From positions 1 to 54,594 of IMG/VR virus record IMGVR_UViG_3300050821_003470: a stretch of DNA of 54,594 nt. One strand, written 5' to 3'. Of the stretch, positions 21,767 to 31,192 are shown piece after piece. The notes beneath the pieces are model-generated. The model was not told the origin of the DNA, ran no database searches, and was given only the letters and a program-made list of their open reading frames with translations. The stretch comes from a virus. Numbering within the stretch: the stretch's first letter is position 1; each line of letters starts with the position of its first letter. A program made the position numbers and the translations under genes.

Positions 21767-22063
21767 TTGTCCGCCGACTTCGCCGCTCAAGTAGCATCCA
21801 CACAGGGCCTACCTATCTCGAAGCCGTTGGTTTCGGGAAGCAAGGTAGGCTCCGTGTACCCTGTTCTTGGCGTTGAACTTGGAACGAGCGATGTTGCGGT
21901 TCCCATCCAACTCGGAAGGTTGCCTTCCGGTTTCATTACTATCAACGCTCCGGTTGGAGGTGGGGTCGTGACCACGGGTTCCCTCAATGGACAGGATTGG
22001 ACTCCGACGAGTATTACACTTCAAGCTACTGTCCCAGGACAGTATTCAATTATGGTGCTCTGA
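21767..22063 (+). CDS. Hypothetical beta-rich protein (98 aa)
   Basis: TTG start 3 nt after the previous gene; no strong ribosome-binding site, so coupling is likely. Gly/Val/Thr-rich beta sequence ending GQYSIMVL, plausibly a small virion protein. Stop overlaps the next ATG. Confidence 0.55.
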   Translation: MSADFAAQVASTQGLPISKPLVSGSKVGSVYPVLGVELGTSDVAVPIQLGRLPSGFITINAPVGGGVVTTGSLNGQDWTPTSITLQATVPGQYSIMVL

Positions 22064-22473
22064 TGTTGACTAGAACGATGCGCGTGCGAGACGCACGGCC
22101 CGAGGACCTCGAAACCGTACAATCCATTGCGGCTGAGAACGGTCGTGTTGGCTACCAGTGGCCGTGGGGAGGTGCGTGGGGAGCCATCGCTATCCTCGAT
22201 GAAAAGGCAGTTGCTTTTTGTGCTGGCCGCGATGTCAACCAAGGCATCCTCATAGAAGATTTGTGGGCCGTTCAGGGGCAGGACGGCGTTCGTGGCCTCT
22301 CCGCTATTTCGGATTGGATTGAGGAGCAAGCCAAAGACTTGGCGCGGCGGATGGACCAGCCCGTGAACCTTGGAGGAATCGTCTACCCTTCCAACGTGAC
22401 GCACCAGCGCGCTTTGGAACATCGCGGGTATCGGCATTATGCCAACGTCTTAGCAAAGGTAGTGAATCCATAA
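22063..22473 (+). CDS. GNAT-like acyltransferase
   Basis: A 136-aa protein. N-terminal VRDARPEDLETVQSIAAENG is the usual first strand and helix of GNAT folds. A central strand (AIAILDEKAVAFCAGRD) and late helix (THQRALEHRGYRHYANVL) match a minimal acetyltransferase, though the Q/RxxGxG/A acetyl-CoA loop is weak. Position just before the internal proteins suggests a virion-related role; GNAT-like proteins occur there in other short-tailed phages. Confidence 0.65.
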   Translation: MLTRTMRVRDARPEDLETVQSIAAENGRVGYQWPWGGAWGAIAILDEKAVAFCAGRDVNQGILIEDLWAVQGQDGVRGLSAISDWIEEQAKDLARRMDQPVNLGGIVYPSNVTHQRALEHRGYRHYANVLAKVVNP

Positions 22474-22910
22474 TGGAATCCATGTTCTCGTCCCCGGGCA
22501 AAGAAGCACAGCAGGGCGCGAGCGGCGTCCAAGGCATCAACACGCAGACGATCGACCAGTTGGAAAACTACGTCGGTCAGCAGCAGCAGTCCGAACGTGC
22601 GGGAATCGCGGGCATAGATAACCCCTACTTCTCTGCCGCGCAATCTATGAGCCCCGCACCCTATCGTGTAAACCCAGCGCAGACGCAGACATTTGGGGCA
22701 AGTGGGCCGGGAACGTACCTTGCGAACCTTTCCTCTAAGAGTGCTGGCGGTGCGCCTCCAGCTTGGAATCCAGTTCCTCGTGGTGCGTTCGGCGGAGGGA
22801 ACGGTAGCGATGGTGGGGGCAACGGGAAGGTAACGCCTCCGATAATGATTGGTCCGGGCGGTGGCAACATGAGTAACCCGCCTGGCGCTCGTGGACATAA
22901 TATGCTCTAA
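22473..22910 (+). CDS. Hypothetical internal-head-region protein (145 aa)
   Basis: TAATG overlap on both sides. Gln/Gly/Pro-rich, no membrane segment, with a glycine-rich C-terminus. Probably a small ejection-complex component, by position before the internal proteins. Confidence 0.6.
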   Translation: MESMFSSPGKEAQQGASGVQGINTQTIDQLENYVGQQQQSERAGIAGIDNPYFSAAQSMSPAPYRVNPAQTQTFGASGPGTYLANLSSKSAGGAPPAWNPVPRGAFGGGNGSDGGGNGKVTPPIMIGPGGGNMSNPPGARGHNML

Positions 22911-23671
22911 TGGCGCAAGCACAGCCGGGCGCAACTCAGCCGAAATATACACCGTTGCAAGGGCCAGCCAATCTAAATCCAACTAATGTAAACGCTACGG
23001 CTCCTGCGCCCTATCAGCAATTCGGTAACATCGCTCAGATAGACCCGAGCTACTACAGCGCGGCTTACGCTTCACCATTCCAACAGCAAAAGTACCTTTC
23101 GCAGTACGACAAACTCTACGCGGCTGGATTGCAGCCGACGTTCAATCAGCAGGACCTTGCACTGTCGCAGGACCTCGCCTCTCGTGGCATTACCGATTCA
23201 AGCGCAGCGTCAAATACGATGGGCGACCTTTACGCACAGCAAGGAGGTCAGATCGCACAGGGCGAGGCTCCGTTGGTAAGCCAGGCGTTTGGATATACGC
23301 AACAAGATATTATGGCGAACCAGGCGGCTACGAATGCGGCAAACGCAACGAACGCGGCTGCATCGAATCAGGCTGCTGGCGCTAACGCTGGCTTCTACAA
23401 CCAGGCTGTCACGGGTAACGAGAACGCTTACAACTCTTATCTCTCGTCTCTCTACAGTGCCGGGACTGGTCAGAACAACGCCCTTCTCAGTGCGTACCTC
23501 GGTTCGTTCGGCCCGAACACTGGCGTCACGAGCGCCTTCGGTTCTGGAATATCTGGCGAGAGCAGCGTGTACGGCGACATCTACGGCTCTGCGCTTCAGG
23601 GTGAAGGTTCGGCAGAGGGTGGGCTTGGACAAGGGCTCGGAACCTACTTTGGCGCGGCTGCGGGCGGCTAA
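22910..23671 (+). CDS. Internal virion (ejection) protein, small subunit
   Basis: A 253-aa Ala/Gln/Tyr/Asn-rich protein with long low-complexity helices (NQAATNAANATNAAASNQAA) and a Gly-rich end. Resembles the small ejection proteins (P22 gp7/gp20 class) that line the DNA channel after leaving the head. First of three successive internal protein genes. Confidence 0.65.
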   Translation: MAQAQPGATQPKYTPLQGPANLNPTNVNATAPAPYQQFGNIAQIDPSYYSAAYASPFQQQKYLSQYDKLYAAGLQPTFNQQDLALSQDLASRGITDSSAASNTMGDLYAQQGGQIAQGEAPLVSQAFGYTQQDIMANQAATNAANATNAAASNQAAGANAGFYNQAVTGNENAYNSYLSSLYSAGTGQNNALLSAYLGSFGPNTGVTSAFGSGISGESSVYGDIYGSALQGEGSAEGGLGQGLGTYFGAAAGG

Positions 23672-26200
23672 ATGAGCGGCTTCGGTTCTCCCACAATGAC
23701 CGCAGGGCTGGCACCGCCGCCTCCAACGCCACCACCCGCTCCACCAGCGCCGCCGCCGACTTTACCGAGTCCACAGCAAGCCGCACAGGTAGCTTCGCTC
23801 GCTGGCGCGATGTTCGCTGGCGCTACAACCGGAGCAAAGAACGCTCTCCCCAACGCTGCCCTCGCTCAACCGCAGCCTGGGCCCGTTCCACCCGTAACGC
23901 CTCCGCAGATTCCTGGAGTGGTGCCGGGAGCGCCAGCTACGCCTTCAGACGCGATGATGCAGAAGCTCATCTCGGACAGCAAAGCCGGACTCGTTGGACC
24001 GCAGTTCAATCCAGCCGTTGCGCCTACTGGACCCACGACGCCCGGTGGGCCACAACCGCCGTCTGACCCAACGACGCTCGGTGACGCGCTCGCGCGGCTG
24101 CAAGCCGATCGCTCCAAGTACGAACAAGATTCAAGCAACGCTCCGCAGTACAAGCCGCCGAACAAGTGGCTTGAACTCGCCACGGCGCTTGTTGGGTTGG
24201 CTTTCCCTGCTGGTGGTATTGGGAAGTTCGCTGCTGGGCTGAGCGGTGGATTGGCACAGGGCGCACAGCAAAGTTATCAGCGCAAAGAGGAGCAGTGGAA
24301 AGATAAGCAGACCGCCGATGAAAAAGCGATGGGGCTAGATGCCACCCTCTATGACGCCCAGGCTAAAATAGACGCTACGGCTCAAGAGAACGCGATTCGC
24401 AACGACCTCGCTCAGCAGCGTATTGGCATCTCGGAGAACCATCTCCAGCTTGCGGCTCAGGGCATGAACTGGAAAGAGAACGTCGAGTTCCCGGCTAACC
24501 AAAAGCGCTACTACGATCTCGCTCAAGAGCACAACGACGTTATCATGCGCGGCCAGGACTTTACGATCGCCGGCAAGCAAATGGGCATCGCGGCGCAGTA
24601 CAAGCTCGAAGGCATCCGCCAAATCGGTATGAACAGCCGCGCTGCGGCGAGCATCTCAGAGCGGCAAGCGAACACGCAAATCGTTCAAGGCGCAGAAACC
24701 GCTCGGGCGCAGTACAACAAAACCGTTGCGACTATCCAAAAAGTCTACGCCAAAGACCCAGCCACGATGGCTTCCAAAATCACCGAGGCTACGGCCCAAC
24801 TCAACGATACGGTAAACGGGTTGCTCGCAAAGGCTCCGCCTGGTTCGGATATGGCGAACCTCGGAACGCTTGGGACACGCCTTGACGCCGACACTGCACA
24901 GACTTCGAATGAAGAACTGAGCGGCTACGCTAACGCAGCGGGTGGAATCGACAGCGGAGCGGACCAGGGCTACTCACCGTCCGGGGGCGTAACGCCTCAG
25001 ACGCAAGCTCAGGCCATCCAACTGTCACAGAAGGGCTACACGACGGACGCGGCTACCGGGCAGATGTACCCTCCTGGCTATCAAGGACTGGCGGCACCGA
25101 TAGACGCGAACACCCCTCCGGGTGGCGTTCCTACGGGACAGCCTGCACAGGGGCCACCGCCTCCCGTGGGAGCGGGAGCACCTGGTACGCCGATCGACCC
25201 TGCCGCACCGCAAGCAACGAATCCAGCCGAACAGCACGGTATCAACCTCGCGCAGCAGCAGAGTGTGTACCAACTCCAACTTGGAGCGGAGGCGCAAAAG
25301 CTGGGAGTCGGTGGTGGCGTGGGAGTTGACGAAGCGAGTTTCAAAGGGGCTAGGGAGTTCGCTTCTCAGCACGCGGCCGACTACCCAACGCTCCAGGCGT
25401 TTGTCCAAGCGATGAACGGCCCCGGCGGGAAACTGATGTCCAACCCACAGGCTGGGCAACTCGTAGAACTCTGGGCGCACACCCGCCGCGCTCAAGGGCT
25501 TCCCGTAGACGTACCGCCTCCTCCGGGGCAGACTCCACCGCATCCTACGGTGCCCGGAAGCGGCCCTGCAAGCCTCGATATTACGAAACCCAACCTTGGA
25601 CTCCCAACGAAGCCCGCAGGCGGTCCTGTGGCCTCTACGGGGCCTGGAACGCCACCTGCGAAAGCACCGGATGTAGCCGAGGTGGCCTCGCACAATCCAC
25701 CTGCCACCGCTGGCCTGCCGCCGCAAATCGCAGACGCAGCAGGGAACGTCATCCACGCCGTTCAGGGTGCAATCGGTCACGCTACCCCAACCAAAGGTGA
25801 GGTCATCCAGCAGGCAGCGAAAAAGACGGGTGTGCCAGAAGCCCTCCTCATAGCCATTGCCAAGAACGAGAGCAACTTTAACAACGATGCCACAAGCCTG
25901 GTAGGGGCTCACGGGATGTTCCAGTTGATGCCGGGCACCGCAAAGGCGCTAGGGGTAGACCCGAACAACCCGGTACAGAACGTCATGGGTGGAGCAACGT
26001 ACATCGCGGAGCAACTCAAACGGTTCCACTCTATCCCCGCCGCGATTGCCGCTTACAACGCAGGCCCGCAGGCGGTCATCGACCACCGCGGTATCCCACC
26101 GTTCCCTGAGACGCGAGCCTACGTCCAGAAGGTTCTTAGGGATTATCGTTCATTGCTTCAAGAGTACCCAATCCAAACCGACGTTTCGGCGAAGTTCTAA
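23672..26200 (+). CDS. Internal virion protein with lytic transglycosylase domain
   Basis: An 842-aa protein. Residues 10-160 are Pro/Ala-rich and disordered, the middle is helical and Gln-rich, and residues about 705-825 form a GH23 soluble lytic transglycosylase domain: KKTGVPEALLIAIAKNESNF (catalytic Glu in KNESNF), GAHGMFQLMPGTAKALG, GATYIAEQLKRF, IAAYNAGPQAV. It would open the peptidoglycan locally during DNA entry. TAATG coupling to the next gene. Confidence 0.92.
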   Translation: MSGFGSPTMTAGLAPPPPTPPPAPPAPPPTLPSPQQAAQVASLAGAMFAGATTGAKNALPNAALAQPQPGPVPPVTPPQIPGVVPGAPATPSDAMMQKLISDSKAGLVGPQFNPAVAPTGPTTPGGPQPPSDPTTLGDALARLQADRSKYEQDSSNAPQYKPPNKWLELATALVGLAFPAGGIGKFAAGLSGGLAQGAQQSYQRKEEQWKDKQTADEKAMGLDATLYDAQAKIDATAQENAIRNDLAQQRIGISENHLQLAAQGMNWKENVEFPANQKRYYDLAQEHNDVIMRGQDFTIAGKQMGIAAQYKLEGIRQIGMNSRAAASISERQANTQIVQGAETARAQYNKTVATIQKVYAKDPATMASKITEATAQLNDTVNGLLAKAPPGSDMANLGTLGTRLDADTAQTSNEELSGYANAAGGIDSGADQGYSPSGGVTPQTQAQAIQLSQKGYTTDAATGQMYPPGYQGLAAPIDANTPPGGVPTGQPAQGPPPPVGAGAPGTPIDPAAPQATNPAEQHGINLAQQQSVYQLQLGAEAQKLGVGGGVGVDEASFKGAREFASQHAADYPTLQAFVQAMNGPGGKLMSNPQAGQLVELWAHTRRAQGLPVDVPPPPGQTPPHPTVPGSGPASLDITKPNLGLPTKPAGGPVASTGPGTPPAKAPDVAEVASHNPPATAGLPPQIADAAGNVIHAVQGAIGHATPTKGEVIQQAAKKTGVPEALLIAIAKNESNFNNDATSLVGAHGMFQLMPGTAKALGVDPNNPVQNVMGGATYIAEQLKRFHSIPAAIAAYNAGPQAVIDHRGIPPFPETRAYVQKVLRDYRSLLQEYPIQTDVSAKF

Positions 26201-28926
26201 TGTCAGGCGTCACCCCGATTTTCGGAGGACAGGCAGCCTCACCCCCTCCTTCACAGCCGACCCCTCCACCCGCGGCTCCGCACCCAGCAGTGCAATCCGG
26301 TGGCACCCCCATATTCGGGGGCCAAACCACGGCCGCACCGAAGCCAGCGTTCCCCACTAGCGGACCCGCTTTCAATACATTGGCGCAGCATAACCAGTCT
26401 ATCTTCGGTGACATCCCACAAGAGACAGGGCAGGTAGCTTCAGGCGCAAGCAAAGTCCTCGATGCTCAAGGGTGGTTAGCCCGTAGAGCCATTACGGGTG
26501 AGAGCGATACCGATAAGCAGATGACCGCGATACGGCACAAAATTCCTGGCATGGATGCGGCCTATAACTCAGACATCGCTCACACCGGAATCAAGCCGCT
26601 GGATTGGATTCAAAGCGTCGGCAACCAGGCTGGGCGCGGGCTGATCGACGCGGGGATTCAAACGGCTCTTGACCCGCTCACCTACGAGACTCTCGGCTTT
26701 GGTGCGGTAGCCAAGAGCATGGGAGCCCCAGCGCTCCGCCTCTACATGAAGGCAGTAAACTCCACGCCGTTCACCCGGGGCGTCTATGACGCTCTCCACT
26801 TCGGCGGTCCGGTGGCGCGTTCGTTAGGCCCCGAGAAGCTCGATATGATTCGTGGCGCAGCCAACTCTGCCGAAGCCACTGGAGCAGCGGTCGAACGGCA
26901 CATGAGCCATCGCTTCGATAACATCGTCAACGGCGTGCCTATCAAGAACCTCAAAACCGGAAAGATTACCCCAGGCGTGGCGCTCACGGATGACGAGAAG
27001 AAGCAGGTAGCGAGAGCCCTCAATGGGGACGAGGACCCGGATGCCCCGATGGCCGCTCGCGAGAACCTCACGCCTCGGGAGCAGTCCGCGTACCGACAGC
27101 TTCGGACCCTCACGGCTCTAGACTTCCATTTCCGCCAGCAGACCGCTCTTGACCAGGCCATCCGCTACAACGCTCCTCCGCAGTTTCGTGACGAGTTGAA
27201 GCAGCTATTCCATAGCGGGAAGGACCCGGAGATTCCTGAGCCGGCGGAGCGGGTGAAAGTCCCCTACGGTGAACCGCAGCCGCGTTCGCGTATGATAAAT
27301 GCCGAACTGCCGCCAAACGAAATGACCCTGTACCAGGAGGCGACCTCACGGATGACGACGCCCGAGAAGATACGGTTCTCCAAGGCGCTCACCGACAACG
27401 CCATCTTTAACGCGTTGCCTCCTGAATTACAGAAGCAGGCACAGGCCGTAAAAGATGCCATCCACGCTAAGTTCTCCCCGCCTGGAATGGTGGGCGATAC
27501 CCAAGAGTTGGAACCGGCGCAACGAGCGCACTTCCCGCCTGCGAACCAGGCTGCGATCGACCACGCCACCGAACTAAAAAAACTGCACACCAAGATAGCG
27601 GCGGCGCTCGAAGATAACCTGTACTTCCGGGAGAACTACTTGCCTTCGGCGCACGTCGGGGAAAAGACGGAGGCGCGAGAGGCACAGACTCTCAATCCGA
27701 CTGATTACTTCGACCCACGCAACGTTCACCGTAATGAAATAAAGGTCACGAATCCTCAGCAACTTCAGCAAGGCTTCGAGGCGATGGCTCGCAACACGAA
27801 TCGGCAGGTCACAAACAAAGCCATTAGTGACTCTTTGGGCGACCTTCTGGACAAGCCCGAGGTGTCCAAGCTATTTGATAAGGTCATCCCAGCAACGGGT
27901 GACGCCCGAACCGACAACGAGAGATGGCGCGATGGCTGGCTAACGGCGGTTGGCTACCCTCGTGCTGCCACCGTTTCGTTGACGCCCCGGCACGCTGCCA
28001 ACATCCTTGACCTGTTAGCTAACACGGTTCCTCCAACTCAGCTTCCAACGGCTATGAAGCAGGTGACGGAACTAGCCGCTAAACTTATAAAGGCAACCCC
28101 CAAAGAGTACAACGCACTCACGAAAGACGGGCGCGTGCTCGGCTCGATCGGCGGAGGCTTCCGTGAGAAGCAACCCTTCTTCCAGCGGTTCCCAGATTGG
28201 AAGGCCCTCGGTCCACTTGCCGGCAAAGGCACCGGCCCTCTGGGAGCTTGGACCCGGATGAACAATAAGCTCGTGTGGGCGGTAGACGAAGCGGCGAAGC
28301 AGGTCTACGGGAAGATGATTTCCGAGAGCGGTGAGGCCGAAGGCTTCCGTGCGGGTGGCCTTGCTTCTCAGAGGCTCGTAGACTACGCTCATCTTTCGCC
28401 TCTACAGAACGCGCTTCGCTACGTTGCTCCTTTCGGTACGTTCCGCGGCGGCGTCCCAGGAGCGGTTGCCGGTGGAGTTGCACGGATGCCAGCGAGAGCG
28501 GCCTTCTATAACCGCCTTTCCGGGAATACGATGTACGGTAGCAAGCCGCAACCTGGAAGTTCAGGGTGGCAGCAGTACAACCCAACCGCCGACGTTGGCC
28601 GTGGGCTTGGAGCCCCTAATGAGTTCGCGCAGGCTACTCTAGGAGCCCCGGCTTCCGCTGTCATCGGAGCAACAGCGGACACTCTCTTCCCCAGGAAGTT
28701 CTCGCCGTGGGAGAACCCCGTGGCCTACGGCCAATCGTGGCTTCCCAAGCGTTTATCTAACGGTCAACTAGACCTCGGGTTCGTCGCGTCGTCCGCGTTG
28801 GCAGGGGTTCCAGAAGCAGAGACGCTGCTTGAAAGCATCGGCATCTCACGCTTCAAATGGAAGGGCCTAGCCAACGAGGCTATGCGTCAGACACTAGGCG
28901 TGCAACATCTTTCTGCTTCGCCCTAA
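26200..28926 (+). CDS. Large internal virion (ejection) protein
   Basis: A 908-aa protein. Short Pro-rich N-terminus with a duplicated TPIFGG motif (residues 5-10 and 32-37), then a long, mostly helical body with amphipathic stretches. Size, position after the transglycosylase protein and composition fit the largest ejection protein. The plus-strand operon ends here; its 3' end overlaps the convergent minus-strand gene. Confidence 0.7.
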   Translation: MSGVTPIFGGQAASPPPSQPTPPPAAPHPAVQSGGTPIFGGQTTAAPKPAFPTSGPAFNTLAQHNQSIFGDIPQETGQVASGASKVLDAQGWLARRAITGESDTDKQMTAIRHKIPGMDAAYNSDIAHTGIKPLDWIQSVGNQAGRGLIDAGIQTALDPLTYETLGFGAVAKSMGAPALRLYMKAVNSTPFTRGVYDALHFGGPVARSLGPEKLDMIRGAANSAEATGAAVERHMSHRFDNIVNGVPIKNLKTGKITPGVALTDDEKKQVARALNGDEDPDAPMAARENLTPREQSAYRQLRTLTALDFHFRQQTALDQAIRYNAPPQFRDELKQLFHSGKDPEIPEPAERVKVPYGEPQPRSRMINAELPPNEMTLYQEATSRMTTPEKIRFSKALTDNAIFNALPPELQKQAQAVKDAIHAKFSPPGMVGDTQELEPAQRAHFPPANQAAIDHATELKKLHTKIAAALEDNLYFRENYLPSAHVGEKTEAREAQTLNPTDYFDPRNVHRNEIKVTNPQQLQQGFEAMARNTNRQVTNKAISDSLGDLLDKPEVSKLFDKVIPATGDARTDNERWRDGWLTAVGYPRAATVSLTPRHAANILDLLANTVPPTQLPTAMKQVTELAAKLIKATPKEYNALTKDGRVLGSIGGGFREKQPFFQRFPDWKALGPLAGKGTGPLGAWTRMNNKLVWAVDEAAKQVYGKMISESGEAEGFRAGGLASQRLVDYAHLSPLQNALRYVAPFGTFRGGVPGAVAGGVARMPARAAFYNRLSGNTMYGSKPQPGSSGWQQYNPTADVGRGLGAPNEFAQATLGAPASAVIGATADTLFPRKFSPWENPVAYGQSWLPKRLSNGQLDLGFVASSALAGVPEAETLLESIGISRFKWKGLANEAMRQTLGVQHLSASP

Positions 28927-29101
28927 ACCTCGCACCGGGACAGAGTAATACGGACTCAGTTTTAGTAGGGCCAAAAGGGTCCTCAGTTATTTTACTGATA
29001 ACCGGAACGTGGGTTTTTAGCGGTTCTCCGCACTCGCACTCAAACGGGGCGTAAACCTCTGTCTCAGTCACGCGCGGAAGGTGCTTCTTGCCGACGCTCA
29101 C
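28880..29101 (-). CDS. Small Cys-containing hypothetical protein (73 aa)
   Basis: GTG start overlapping the upstream gene's TGA (GTGA). MSVGKKHLPRVTETEVYAPF, then ECECGEPLK and VLLCPGARFR: three or four Cys that could bind zinc. Overlaps the convergent ejection gene by 47 bp. Last gene of the leftward unit. Confidence 0.5.
   Translation of the reverse strand: MSVGKKHLPRVTETEVYAPFECECGEPLKTHVPVISKITEDPFGPTKTESVLLCPGARFRAKQKDVARLVSDA
28967..28983 (+). terminator. Weak candidate terminator of the virion operon
   Basis: Six-base-pair hairpin (AGGGCC/GGTCCT) followed by an interrupted T-rich run, 41 nt after the last plus-strand stop. It lies inside a minus-strand gene, so support is weak. Confidence 0.3.
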
Positions 29102-29337
29102 TTCGCCACCGCAGCAGCTTTCCAAGCCTCTTCAACCTTCACGCCTTCGGCCGACTCCTTGATAAATTCCGTGATGACGACGGCGCAGGCCGCTCTAAGT
29201 GCGAGCACCTCTGGCTCCGGTTCGTGCTCATCTACTTTCACAGCTTGAAGAACTCCGAAAGCGAGATTGACCCGCGCCTCCTTCTCGCTGAGTGGCCGCT
29301 GTTGTGGCATTGCAGGTTGGGCTACTCGTGAATCCAT
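29098..29337 (-). CDS. Small helical hypothetical protein (79 aa)
   Basis: The ATG at 29337 is preceded by GGAGGAATA, better than longer in-frame starts. Gln/Pro-rich N-terminus, then helices rich in Ala, Glu and Val. Not recognised. Confidence 0.7.
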   Translation of the reverse strand: MDSRVAQPAMPQQRPLSEKEARVNLAFGVLQAVKVDEHEPEPEVLALRAACAVVITEFIKESAEGVKVEEAWKAAAVAK

Positions 29338-29375
29338 TATTCCTCCATGCCGCTCTAGGCGGCGGTTGACGTTAC

Positions 29376-29540
29376 TCAAGCTAAAACGGTTCCGCAGTAC
29401 GAACAGGCTATCCCTTCGGCTTCGTCATTGAACAGTACCGAAGCCAACTGCCCCGCTCGTTCCCGGCAATCGTCCTTTCGGCAGACTACCGGGCTATAGC
29501 GGTTCGTCGTTACGGTGAAGCCGACGATTCTCCGGGTCAC
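29376..29540 (-). CDS. Zinc-ribbon microprotein (54 aa)
   Basis: GTG start inside TAGTGA at the end of the lipoprotein gene. Cys pattern C-x5-C near the middle (VVCRKDDC) and C-x2-C near the end (IACSYCGTVLA) forms a zinc ribbon. Binding partner unknown. Confidence 0.6.
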   Translation of the reverse strand: MTRRIVGFTVTTNRYSPVVCRKDDCRERAGQLASVLFNDEAEGIACSYCGTVLA

Positions 29541-29971
29541 TACGACGCGCAGTATTGGACTTTGAGCTTCACTACGCCGCTTGATGGGTCTGCGATGGAA
29601 CGTAGAACCACGACGGTGCTGTGCTTGCCGAGCTTGACCGTGACCGGCTTGCTGCTGTGGGTTTCGTCGTGGCCTGGCACGTAGGTACGCTTGTTGCCTG
29701 GGTTGCCGCCTCGGACGTAGACGCCGTTGCTCATGTCGTTGACGACGATGGCTGAGACGTTCCAATAGCCGGGGTCGGCTGGGATGAACACATGGCGGTG
29801 GTCGTTCTTGAGTGTTTTCCACCCGACGACGTAGCTGGTAACGTGGCCGCTGTTGCAACCCGTGGCGTTGGCCTCGACAGGCGGCTGCGTTATGTTCGGC
29901 ATCGGTGCTAACGAGTTCGTGGCGCTGCATCCTGCGAAGGCGAGCGCGGCTAAGATGGCGAGGTGTTTCAT
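29540..29971 (-). CDS. Predicted lipoprotein (143 aa)
   Basis: Starts MKHLAILAALAFAGCSATNS: a lipoprotein signal peptide with the lipobox AFAGC. The ATG has TAAAGGAG upstream. The mature part is a beta domain with paired Cys. Early-region lipoproteins in phages are often superinfection-exclusion or envelope-modifying factors; that role is inference. Confidence 0.75.
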   Translation of the reverse strand: MKHLAILAALAFAGCSATNSLAPMPNITQPPVEANATGCNSGHVTSYVVGWKTLKNDHRHVFIPADPGYWNVSAIVVNDMSNGVYVRGGNPGNKRTYVPGHDETHSSKPVTVKLGKHSTVVVLRSIADPSSGVVKLKVQYCAS

Positions 29972-29980
29972 TTTGCTCCT

Positions 29981-30262
29981 TTAGTCGGTTGGTGCGTTGT
30001 CGGCGTCTAGCATTTCTGCGATGATGGCACAGCAGGTGCAGCCGGTTTCTTTATGCTTTTGAACGTGGGCGTCTATTTTGTCAATAAGCGGCCCCCATTC
30101 GTTTAGTTGGTCCTCCTCCCACGGGTCTAACTTCCCGACGAGAGCGGCCCGCAGCGAGAGCGTGTTAACATGACCGCCCTGTTTGATGCTGTACTGCTCG
30201 ATCATGATTTGCTCGGCGCGGTCGCAGATTCTAGCGATTCGTTCGCATGAGGCGCAACTCAC
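29981..30262 (-). CDS. Cys-rich hypothetical protein (93 aa)
   Basis: N-terminal SCASCERIARIC and C-terminal HKETGCTCCAII supply possible metal ligands around a helical core. GTG start overlapping the upstream gene's stop. Not recognised. Confidence 0.65.
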   Translation of the reverse strand: MSCASCERIARICDRAEQIMIEQYSIKQGGHVNTLSLRAALVGKLDPWEEDQLNEWGPLIDKIDAHVQKHKETGCTCCAIIAEMLDADNAPTD

Positions 30263-30585
30263 GGCTCTCTCTTTTCCAGGGCAGCCGCGATTGCTGCCTC
30301 GGCTCGATTTAGTATTCCGAGATACGAGTGCGGTGACGTTTCGGCGTCGGCGTCTTTGACGAAACCTTTTAGCAAGCGGATGACTTCGGAAAGCTCTGCA
30401 AAAACAGGCTCGTCCGTCACCTGCACCTGGGTATTACGGGCTTCCCAACCTGCTACGAAGGCGTCCGCGATAATAGATAAAACGCTGCCGGTTATCGTGC
30501 CGTACGTGCAACTGATCGAGGGCGTAACTCTGTCGCAATACGCCTCCGCCTCCCTACGCGCTGCTTCTGCCGTGCTATCAGACAT
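30259..30585 (-). CDS. Hypothetical helical protein (108 aa)
   Basis: The ATG at 30585 has AGGAGGGTGACAGTA before it. Polar N-terminal helix (AEAARREAEAYCDRV), then alpha-helical sequence. Not recognised. Confidence 0.65.
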   Translation of the reverse strand: MSDSTAEAARREAEAYCDRVTPSISCTYGTITGSVLSIIADAFVAGWEARNTQVQVTDEPVFAELSEVIRLLKGFVKDADAETSPHSYLGILNRAEAAIAAALEKREP

Positions 30586-30590
30586 TACTG

Positions 30591-30704
30591 TCACCCTCCT
30601 TTTGTGTTCGATCGGCCCCAATAATAGCCATACAGCATAGCCAATAAAATAGCACCGATAACCGTAAACGATTGAACGTAATCCAGGGTGCAACCGTCAG
30701 TCAT
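30591..30704 (-). CDS. Single-pass membrane microprotein (37 aa)
   Basis: Starts MTDGCTLDYVQSF, then one membrane helix (VIGAILLAMLYGYYW) and a basic end. ATGA overlap with the upstream gene; its stop lies in the next gene's Shine-Dalgarno. Confidence 0.6.
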   Translation of the reverse strand: MTDGCTLDYVQSFTVIGAILLAMLYGYYWGRSNTKGG

Positions 30705-31192
30705 TTCCGTTCCTCCTCATGGCAAGCGTCTGGCTCCGAGACTTTACCGAGTCGCTGGAAGTAGGCGGTTTCGCTTTCGCCGGTTAATGGTCGATGAACT
30801 ACAAATCCGGCTTCGATGAGGTGCGCGTCGATAACGTCCTGCCGCAACCACAATACGCCGCCTGCCTCCACTTTTGCGGGTCCGACAAAAGAGATTAACT
30901 TCAGGGCTGTCCGCAATCGAGCTATCTCTTTTCTATCGCTGCGGATGGTTGCCAAGAGGGCGGGTATGTCGGTGCGGGATGCGGCGATGAAGTTTGCGTT
31001 GGCCCGGTCATGCTTCCTCGAAAGATAACTGCCGTCGAAGCCGGTCCATTTTATAATCGGTGCGTCGGTGTCTCCATCGTAGTCCACCTCAATCGTTTCG
31101 CCCTTAGCGAAAACTGTCCAAGGTTCTACAGTCGCGGCCTCGGCCCGCTTCTCAATCTCGGCTAGCTCGGCGTCTGTTAGTATATCGCTCAT
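30701..31192 (-). CDS. Ead/Ea22-like hypothetical protein (163 aa)
   Basis: Contains ANANFIAASRTDIPALLATI, the characteristic motif of a widespread early phage family (Ead/Ea22-like) whose function is un-established. Coupled to both neighbours by 4-bp overlaps. Confidence 0.7.
   Translation of the reverse strand: MSDILTDAELAEIEKRAEAATVEPWTVFAKGETIEVDYDGDTDAPIIKWTGFDGSYLSRKHDRANANFIAASRTDIPALLATIRSDRKEIARLRTALKLISFVGPAKVEAGGVLWLRQDVIDAHLIEAGFVVHRPLTGESETAYFQRLGKVSEPDACHEEERK

Noticed and set aside
25025-25912. A 295-codon minus-strand frame opposite the transglycosylase protein
   Set aside because: Opposite a conserved catalytic domain, Arg/Cys-rich composition typical of antisense shadows, no start signals.
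29376-29930. A 184-codon minus-strand frame
   Set aside because: Most of it is the shadow of the lipoprotein gene, which has a signal peptide and Shine-Dalgarno. Only its last 54 codons were kept as a zinc-ribbon gene.
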